From: Methanobacteriota archaeon
GTDB taxonomy: Archaea > Halobacteriota > Methanomicrobia > Methanomicrobiales > Methanomicrobiaceae
Assembly: GCA_023396365.1 (NCBI GenBank)
Contig: JAEWWL010000005.1
Span: 1 to 18,219 of the forward strand
Length of the DNA stretch: 18,219 nt
Reading direction: 5' to 3'
Both the position numbers and the translations under genes were made by a program. Positions 14,349 to 18,219 of the stretch are shown here, piece by piece (position 1 is the first letter of the stretch; each line of letters starts with the position of its first letter). The notes below the pieces were generated by a model, which did not search any database, had not been told where the DNA came from, and saw only the letters and a program-made list of their open reading frames with translations.

Positions 14349-14376
14349 ATATCCTGGCAGGATATTTATTAAGCCA
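14341..14376. promoter_or_regulatory. Long palindrome across the MATE stop codon and the next promoter
   Basis: ATAAATATCCT (14345-14355) and AGGATATTTAT (14359-14369) are perfect 11-bp inverted arms around GGC; outer TGGC (14341-14344) and GCCA (14373-14376) extend the stem with a 3-nt bulge. The right arm overlaps a TATA-like GATATTTATTAAG that lies about 37 bases before the XTP pyrophosphatase ATG. It could be an operator for that gene, a transcript-end stem of the MATE mRNA, or both. Confidence 0.55.
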
Positions 14377-14402
14377 TAACCAATTTTAAAAAGAGGTTTT
14401 TT

Positions 14403-14954
14403 ATGTTTACGATAACAGTTGTCACCGGAAATGAAGGCAAGGCAGCTGAGGCTTCTTCTTACTTCTCCGGAATTGCGAAAGTGCTGCATGTAAAGATGGA
14501 TCTTTTGGAGATGAAGAGTAATGACCCCGGAGAGATTGCAAAGGGCAAAGCTGTTCTGGCATACGAAAGACTAAAGGAGCCTTTGATTGTCGATGACACC
14601 GGCTTTTTTATAGAAGCCCTTTCCGGGTTTCCGGGCGCATATGCGGCATATGTTCTTGACACCATCGGCATGGACGGAGTTTTGAGGCTTATGGAGGGGG
14701 AAAAAAACAGGAATGCATATTTTGAGACCGCTATTGCATATGCCGACAGCGAAGGCGTCTTTGTCTTTAAGGGAAGAATTGACGGATTTGTTGCAGACGC
14801 ACCAAGAGGGTCCTTTGGTTTTGGCTATGATCCGATTTTTGAGGTCGCGGGGCGGACTTTTGCAGAGACTGACATCTCAGAAAAATCATTGATATCGCAC
14901 AGGGGCCGTGCGCTGTCCTCATTTAAGGACTGGTTTTTGATAAACCGGGCCTGA
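14403..14954 (+). CDS. XTP/dITP pyrophosphatase (HAM1/RdgB family)
   Basis: House-cleaning enzyme that hydrolyses XTP, ITP and dITP to monophosphate and pyrophosphate, keeping deaminated purines out of nucleic acids. The 183 residues carry the full motif set: TGNEGK (8-13), DDTGFFIEAL (64-73), PGAYAA (77-82), FGYDPIF (140-146) and SHRGRAL (165-171). GAGGT at 14393-14397, about 5 bases before the ATG, supports the start. In many euryarchaea this gene directly follows kae1-bud32; here 4 kb separate them. Confidence 0.96.
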   Translation: MFTITVVTGNEGKAAEASSYFSGIAKVLHVKMDLLEMKSNDPGEIAKGKAVLAYERLKEPLIVDDTGFFIEALSGFPGAYAAYVLDTIGMDGVLRLMEGEKNRNAYFETAIAYADSEGVFVFKGRIDGFVADAPRGSFGFGYDPIFEVAGRTFAETDISEKSLISHRGRALSSFKDWFLINRA

Positions 14955-15079
14955 ATCAGATTTATAATTTATTTTTTTTCTGAATGTGCTGATGGTTTTG
15001 CTATTTATATCCAAAAATGTTAATACCGCAGACATCGTTGTATATAGAACTGAAGTTAAATTATCAGGGGTATACAAAT

Positions 15080-15226
15080 ATGGCAAGATTTCCAGAGGCA
15101 GAAGCAAGGCTCCTTGATGTGCAGGTATGCATGAAATGCAATGCAAGAAACGCAAAGCGTGCAACAGCATGCCGCAAATGCGGTTCTGATAATCTCAGAC
15201 CGAAGAACAAGGAAAGAAAAGCATAA
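15080..15226 (+). CDS. rpl40e: Large ribosomal subunit protein eL40
   Basis: A 48-residue zinc-ribbon ribosomal protein, which in eukaryotes is made as a ubiquitin fusion. C17, C20, C31 and C34 are in CMKC and CRKC; the ends are basic. ATG 15080 (MARFPEAEARLLD) gives the family length; an ATG at 15017 would add a non-homologous extension reading through the promoter. AGGGG at 15066-15070 is 9 bases before the start. TATA-like boxes lie near 15003-15011 and 15037-15045. A T-run follows the stop. Confidence 0.94.
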   Translation: MARFPEAEARLLDVQVCMKCNARNAKRATACRKCGSDNLRPKNKERKA

Positions 15227-15380
15227 TTTTTATTTTTTTCTGTCCGGATTTTTTCGGTCAGATATTAAACAAGGCATTCATGGCGAAAATTTAAAAACGC
15301 CATAAATAGCTTTTTTTAAAAAGAGCAGTTGTTATTAATTTTTTAGTGACATCAGGTTTTTTCATATTGAAAAATCAGGA
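15227..15380. terminator. Convergent terminator region between rpl40e and the Bles03-like gene
   Basis: Plus-strand T-runs at 15229-15239 follow rpl40e. A small hairpin with TGGCG/CGCCA arms lies near 15282-15302, and TTTTTCA/TGAAAAA arms lie around 15357-15373. No coding potential seen. Confidence 0.5.
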
Positions 15381-16034
15381 TTAGGCGCTGTAGTAGGTAA
15401 CTTTTCTTCCGCCCTCAGAATATTCACCCTGATATGTCTCAATGTTTCTCTTGTATCCTATGCGCTGCTCGACACCAAGCTCTTTTAGGACTTCACGCAC
15501 TCTCATGACATCGTCTTTGTCCTCCCAGTCGCGGGTGTTGACATAGATTACAGCTCTTTCATCTCTTGATTCAGGATTGTGCTTTGCAGTTGAGACCTTT
15601 GCTGAAAGTCCTAGTTTGTTGTTTACAGTTGCATCCCTGATCCTGGCCCAGAGATCATCTGCGCTCTCTTTTTCTGTAAAAACAAGCCACTTTCCCCCTT
15701 TTTCCTCATCGTCCGGGCTTGCAGCAAATCCGGGCGCGTCCTGCACTATCCAGTACATCCGTGTTGTTTTTGAAGGAATCACGCCCTCGCCCTCGCAGAT
15801 TTTCTTGTAAATCTCTTCCGGCGAGTCAAAATCTTCAAGAAGGGCATCGGAAAGCATGCCATAGTCTTTTGAAAATTCAGAAAAGATGCTCTCAAAATCC
15901 TTCAGGAAATCTTCTTTATCGTCCACACGCTCAAAAAGATACCTGCCGCGCCGTTTTAGCTCTTTGTTGAGGATTATCTCAAAGATTCCGTAAGCTACGT
16001 CGCCGATTTCTTCAGGCTGCCCGTTCTCCTCCAT
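15381..16034 (-). CDS. Bles03/DUF1917-like protein, putative phosphothreonine lyase fold
   Basis: A 217-residue soluble protein. The C-terminal half (about 112-215) resembles the Bles03/DUF1917 family, often annotated as a putative phosphothreonine lyase domain: GKWLVFTEKESADDLWARI, then LGLSAKVSTAKHN, AVIYVNTRDWED and the ending IGYKRNIETYQGEYSE. The N-terminal half (1-100) is acidic and helical with no recognised domain. A minus-strand TATA-like TTTTATACTTATATT near 16056-16070 is about 28 bases before ATG 16034, so the mRNA is nearly leaderless. It lies downstream of thi4 on the same strand with an 80-base gap and its own promoter. Function in archaea is unknown; family call is from memory of the consensus. 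Confidence 0.68.
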   Translation of the reverse strand: MEENGQPEEIGDVAYGIFEIILNKELKRRGRYLFERVDDKEDFLKDFESIFSEFSKDYGMLSDALLEDFDSPEEIYKKICEGEGVIPSKTTRMYWIVQDAPGFAASPDDEEKGGKWLVFTEKESADDLWARIRDATVNNKLGLSAKVSTAKHNPESRDERAVIYVNTRDWEDKDDVMRVREVLKELGVEQRIGYKRNIETYQGEYSEGGRKVTYYSA

Positions 16035-16114
16035 GTATGAATTGTCTGGAATATAAGTATAAAATATTTCGATTTATAGTTCAGGGCAAAAAAATTAATT
16101 CTTTTTGGAGATTA

Positions 16115-16882
16115 TTATTTTATGCCGAGCTTTTCTTTGGCAAGCATCGCAGCCTTTTCACCGGAAAGGAGCATTCCTCCAAAGACAGGGCCCATTCTGT
16201 TTTCGCCGCCTACAGCATTTGCTGCCATTCCGCAGACGATTAATCCGGGGAATACTTCTTTTGTGTGATTTAGAATGTTAGATTCGGCCTTTTCCGCCCA
16301 CATGAAGCCTTCGCCCTTTATCTCAAGGCTGCCTCCTTTGTTTCTGACCATGTGTGCGACAACAGAGTCATGGCCGGTTGCATCCACTGTTATTTTTGAG
16401 CGGACTGTAAGCGGGTCTATGTGAAGGTGAGACATCCCGACAGCTGTCCAGTTTATGACAAGCCCTTCAACACAATTTTTCTCCTTTATTACGACATCTT
16501 CAACGCTTGTAAGATTAAAGACCTCTGCTCCGGCATCGCATGCGGCAGAGAGGATTTTTGCGACAGATTCAACGGATGATGCGACATAGTATCCTTTTTC
16601 ATATTCTCTGTACCTGATATTGAACCGGTCAAGAAGTCGGACTGCCTCCTCCTGGACAACAATTCTTGGAAACATCATCCCTCCGCCCCACATCCCTCCG
16701 CCTATGGAGAGTTTTTTTTCGATAAGTGCCACTTTTATTCCGTCTTCTGCAAGCAGTGCTGCACATGCAAGCCCTGACGGCCCGGCGCCGACAATTGCAC
16801 AGTCGATGTCAAAGTAATCAGACATTATTCTGCTCTGCTCTGATAAGATTGCCCTGCTTATTGTAACCTCGTCAAGTTTCAT
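16115..16882 (-). CDS. thi4: Thi4 family thiazole synthase, sulfide-dependent type
   Basis: Makes the ADP-thiazole precursor of thiamine from NAD and glycine. Older annotations call it ribulose-1,5-bisphosphate synthetase. The 255-residue protein has a Rossmann motif GAGPSG (32-37), GGGMWGGGMMFPRIVV (61-76), DATGHDS (167-173) and the C-terminal NAVGGENRMGPVFGGMLLSGEKAA segment (split over 222-245). At the position of the sulfur-donor Cys of yeast Thi4 (CMDP) it has H154 in LHIDP, so it should use free sulfide with iron as a true catalyst, as shown for methanogen Thi4. MKLDEVTISRAI is the usual archaeal start. The gene is divergent from htpX. Confidence 0.94.
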   Translation of the reverse strand: MKLDEVTISRAILSEQSRIMSDYFDIDCAIVGAGPSGLACAALLAEDGIKVALIEKKLSIGGGMWGGGMMFPRIVVQEEAVRLLDRFNIRYREYEKGYYVASSVESVAKILSAACDAGAEVFNLTSVEDVVIKEKNCVEGLVINWTAVGMSHLHIDPLTVRSKITVDATGHDSVVAHMVRNKGGSLEIKGEGFMWAEKAESNILNHTKEVFPGLIVCGMAANAVGGENRMGPVFGGMLLSGEKAAMLAKEKLGIK

Positions 16883-16982
16883 TTTATTTTCCTTCTGAAT
16901 TTATTTGGTCTTTTTAGGTATAATTTAACTGATTGAATTTCCCTTTTGTACAGTTTTTGCTCTTAAACTTTGCCGGTGGCAG

Positions 16983-16993
16983 GATATATATAA
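16983..16993 (+). promoter_or_regulatory. Probable TATA box of htpX
   Basis: GATATATATAA is centred near 16988, about 34 bases before ATG 17022. This makes the upstream in-frame TTG at 17001 unlikely as the start, because it would lie before the transcript start. Confidence 0.55.
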
Positions 16994-17021
16994 GCAATGT
17001 TTGTCTAATAATATAGGTATC

Positions 17022-17909
17022 ATGATAGGCAAATGGAAGAGGGACTGGGGGCTGACAGGCCGGGTCTTTCTGACCTGGATATTAATACTGGCAGTTTACC
17101 TGTTCTTTATAGGCGTCATTAATTTCTTTTTCCCGGGATATTTCATATTCCTGATTGCATTTGCATTTCTGTTTGCATTTGCACAGTATTTCTTCTCGGA
17201 TAAGCTCGTCCTTGCAAGCACCCGTGCAAGGATTGTTGCAGAGGATGAATACCCCGAACTTCATATGATGGTTGAAAAGCTCTGCAGGGAGGCAGGACTT
17301 CCAAAGCCGAGGGTCGCTGTTATGCCCTCTCCTGTACCTAATGCTTTTGCGACAGGAAGAAGCCCAAGCCATGCTGTTGTTGCAGTAACCGATTCTATTA
17401 TGCATACCTTAAACCGTGAGGAGCTTGAGGCTGTTTTGGCACATGAGCTTTCTCACGTCAAGAATCGCGATATTCTTACAATGACTGTTGCAAGTTTTAT
17501 TGCAATGATTGCTTCGATGATAATGCAGAATGCACTTATTATGAATCTTTTTGACGGAAGGAACAACAATGGTGCATGGATTGTAATCTGGATTGTATCA
17601 ATATTTGTGTGGATTGTCGCAACACTTCTTATGCTTCTTCTCTCACGTTATCGTGAGTTTGCAGCCGACAGGGGCAGTGCTATGATTACAGGAAATCCAA
17701 AAGCCTTAATCTCGGCGCTAAAGAAAATCAGCGGCAGGATGGATTATGTTCCGCCGCAGAAGAAGCAGGAGATTGAGGGTGCAAATGCATTCTTCATCAT
17801 TCCGGCCATCTCCGGAAAGAGCTTAACTGAGCTTTTGGCTACACACCCCTCGCTTGAAAGACGTGTTGCAGCCCTTGAGATTATAGAGGCCGAGATTCGC
17901 GGATACTAA
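17022..17909 (+). CDS. htpX: HtpX-like membrane zinc metalloprotease (M48 family)
   Basis: Integral-membrane protease thought to remove damaged membrane proteins. From ATG 17022 it has 295 residues. Two TM segments at about 14-33 and 35-60 precede the catalytic domain with HELSH (141-145; H141, E142, H145) and the third zinc ligand E212 in REFAADRGSA. Two further hydrophobic segments lie between (about 155-170 and 186-205). A HPSLERRVAALE segment near the C-terminus is typical of the family. The start MIGKWKRDWGLTGR fits archaeal HtpX; a TTG at 17001 would add 7 residues. Stands alone with its own TATA box. Confidence 0.95.
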   Translation: MIGKWKRDWGLTGRVFLTWILILAVYLFFIGVINFFFPGYFIFLIAFAFLFAFAQYFFSDKLVLASTRARIVAEDEYPELHMMVEKLCREAGLPKPRVAVMPSPVPNAFATGRSPSHAVVAVTDSIMHTLNREELEAVLAHELSHVKNRDILTMTVASFIAMIASMIMQNALIMNLFDGRNNNGAWIVIWIVSIFVWIVATLLMLLLSRYREFAADRGSAMITGNPKALISALKKISGRMDYVPPQKKQEIEGANAFFIIPAISGKSLTELLATHPSLERRVAALEIIEAEIRGY

Positions 17910-18028
17910 TTAACAGATCAAGAATCAGAAAAATTAAAAGCTTTTTTTTATAATTTTTGATATAATCCCTGTTCTATACAAGAATGGAATCAATATTTTT
18001 AATAAGAAGAAACAGCAAAATAGTATGG

Positions 18029-18052
18029 CACAAGCATTGAGATGCTTTAGTG
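18029..18052 (+). other. Hairpin in the predicted 5' leader of tRNA-Gly
   Basis: AAGCAT (18032-18037) and ATGCTT (18042-18047) form a perfect stem around TGAG; CAC and GTG extend it across a 2-nt bulge. The nearest TATA-like sequence (TTTTTAATAAG, 17997-18007) predicts a start near 18028, so the precursor would carry this hairpin just before the mature 5' end. Confidence 0.4.
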
Positions 18053-18058
18053 TAATTT

Positions 18059-18129
18059 GCACCGATGGTCTAGTGGTATGACTTTGGCCTTCCAAGCCAA
18101 TAGCCCGGGTTCAATTCCCGATCGGTGCA
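18059..18129 (+). tRNA. tRNA-Gly (anticodon TCC)
   Basis: Full cloverleaf in 71 bases: acceptor GCACCGA/TCGGTGC with discriminator A; D arm with TAGTGGTAT loop between GTC and GAC; anticodon stem TTGGC/GCCAA with loop CTTCCAA, anticodon TCC at 18091-18093; T arm with TTCAATT loop. The base pair 49-65 in the T stem is C-A, a mismatch. No intron and no encoded CCA. A T-rich tract follows at once. Confidence 0.97.
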
Positions 18130-18130
18130 T

Positions 18131-18150
18131 TCTGTTTTTATATTTTTTTT
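18131..18150 (+). terminator. T-rich terminator after tRNA-Gly
   Basis: Two T-runs (TTTTT and TTTTTTTT) begin 4-5 bases after the tRNA 3' end, typical of archaeal tRNA gene termination. Confidence 0.6.
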
Positions 18151-18189
18151 GAGAGCTTTCGGCTTTGTATAAAATGTGATTTTTGGTTT

Positions 18190-18219
18190 TTACTTCTCAT
18201 CGTCCTTTAACCATCTCAT
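18190..18219 (-). CDS. Possible 3' end of a gene running off the window
   Basis: On the minus strand the last 30 bases read open to TAA at 18192-18190, giving the C-terminal residues MRWLKDDEK. T-runs on the minus strand are weak after the stop. It is too short to identify; included because convergent placement with the tRNA would be natural. Confidence 0.25.
   Translation of the reverse strand: MRWLKDDEK

Noticed and set aside
16883..17000. Thiamine pyrophosphate riboswitch upstream of thi4
   Set aside because: The gap is short, AT-rich and shows no THI-box like conserved CUGAGA or other TPP aptamer elements on the minus strand.
17001..17021. TTG 17001 as start of HtpX
   Set aside because: It lies about 13 bases after the TATA centre and thus before the expected transcript start; ATG 17022 matches the family start.
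1..18219. CRISPR arrays, insertion sequences or prophage genes
   Set aside because: No regularly spaced repeats, transposase or integrase motifs, or phage-type proteins were seen on either strand.

Overview
The window looks like a chromosomal segment of an anaerobic methanogenic euryarchaeon, most likely of the order Methanomicrobiales or a relative. The reasons are: an archaeal RNA polymerase and ribosomal gene cluster (aIF2-gamma, PIN protein, Rpo7/RpoE', Spt4, eS24, eS27, Kae1-Bud32, eL40); an AglB oligosaccharyltransferase; the methanogenesis-marker YcaO protein and a DUF2098 protein; a sulfide-type Thi4; TATA-box promoters with short or absent leaders; and AT-rich intergenic DNA with T-runs. 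The order assignment is an inference from gene content only.

Layout. 52-2634: aglB (+). 2703-3875: YcaO protein (-), divergent from a DUF2098 protein (+, 3933-4217) across what looks like one shared TATA element. 4218-4545: a gene-free stretch with a candidate structured transcript. 4546-4977: nikR (-), with a perfect palindrome over its predicted transcription start. 5305-8194: a tight operon of aIF2-gamma, PIN/Fcf1-like protein, rpoE', spt4 and GTP-dependent dephospho-CoA kinase, with overlaps or gaps of a few bases. 8275-10368: rps24e, rps27ae and the kae1-bud32 fusion, probably from a second promoter. 10369-14348: an accessory block with a 36-codon basic ORF, a strong hairpin, a GNAT acetyltransferase, RNase HIII (-), a 51-codon ORF (-) and a MATE exporter. 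14403-15226: XTP/dITP pyrophosphatase and rpl40e. 15381-16882: a Bles03/DUF1917-like protein and thi4 (both -). 17022-17909: htpX (+). 18059-18129: tRNA-Gly(TCC). The last 30 bases may hold the 3' end of a gene on the minus strand.

How the genes relate. The core 5305-10368 is information processing: translation initiation, transcription elongation, ribosome parts and t6A tRNA modification, plus one CoA biosynthesis step. The XTP pyrophosphatase commonly lies next to kae1-bud32 in euryarchaea, so the GNAT-RNase HIII-MATE block looks inserted. The rest is single-gene units with their own promoters.

The window is mostly housekeeping and I found no multi-gene novel system. The most notable signals are: (1) RNase HIII, whose N-terminal domain is encoded in frame but has no ATG/GTG/TTG start, only an ATA behind a good Shine-Dalgarno; (2) a 19-bp palindrome, a candidate NikR operator; (3) shared-TATA divergent promoters; (4) a candidate structured RNA at about 4267-4405; (5) an unusual long palindrome at the MATE stop codon; (6) two unrecognised small basic ORFs. 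Promoter, start-site and hairpin calls were made by eye.
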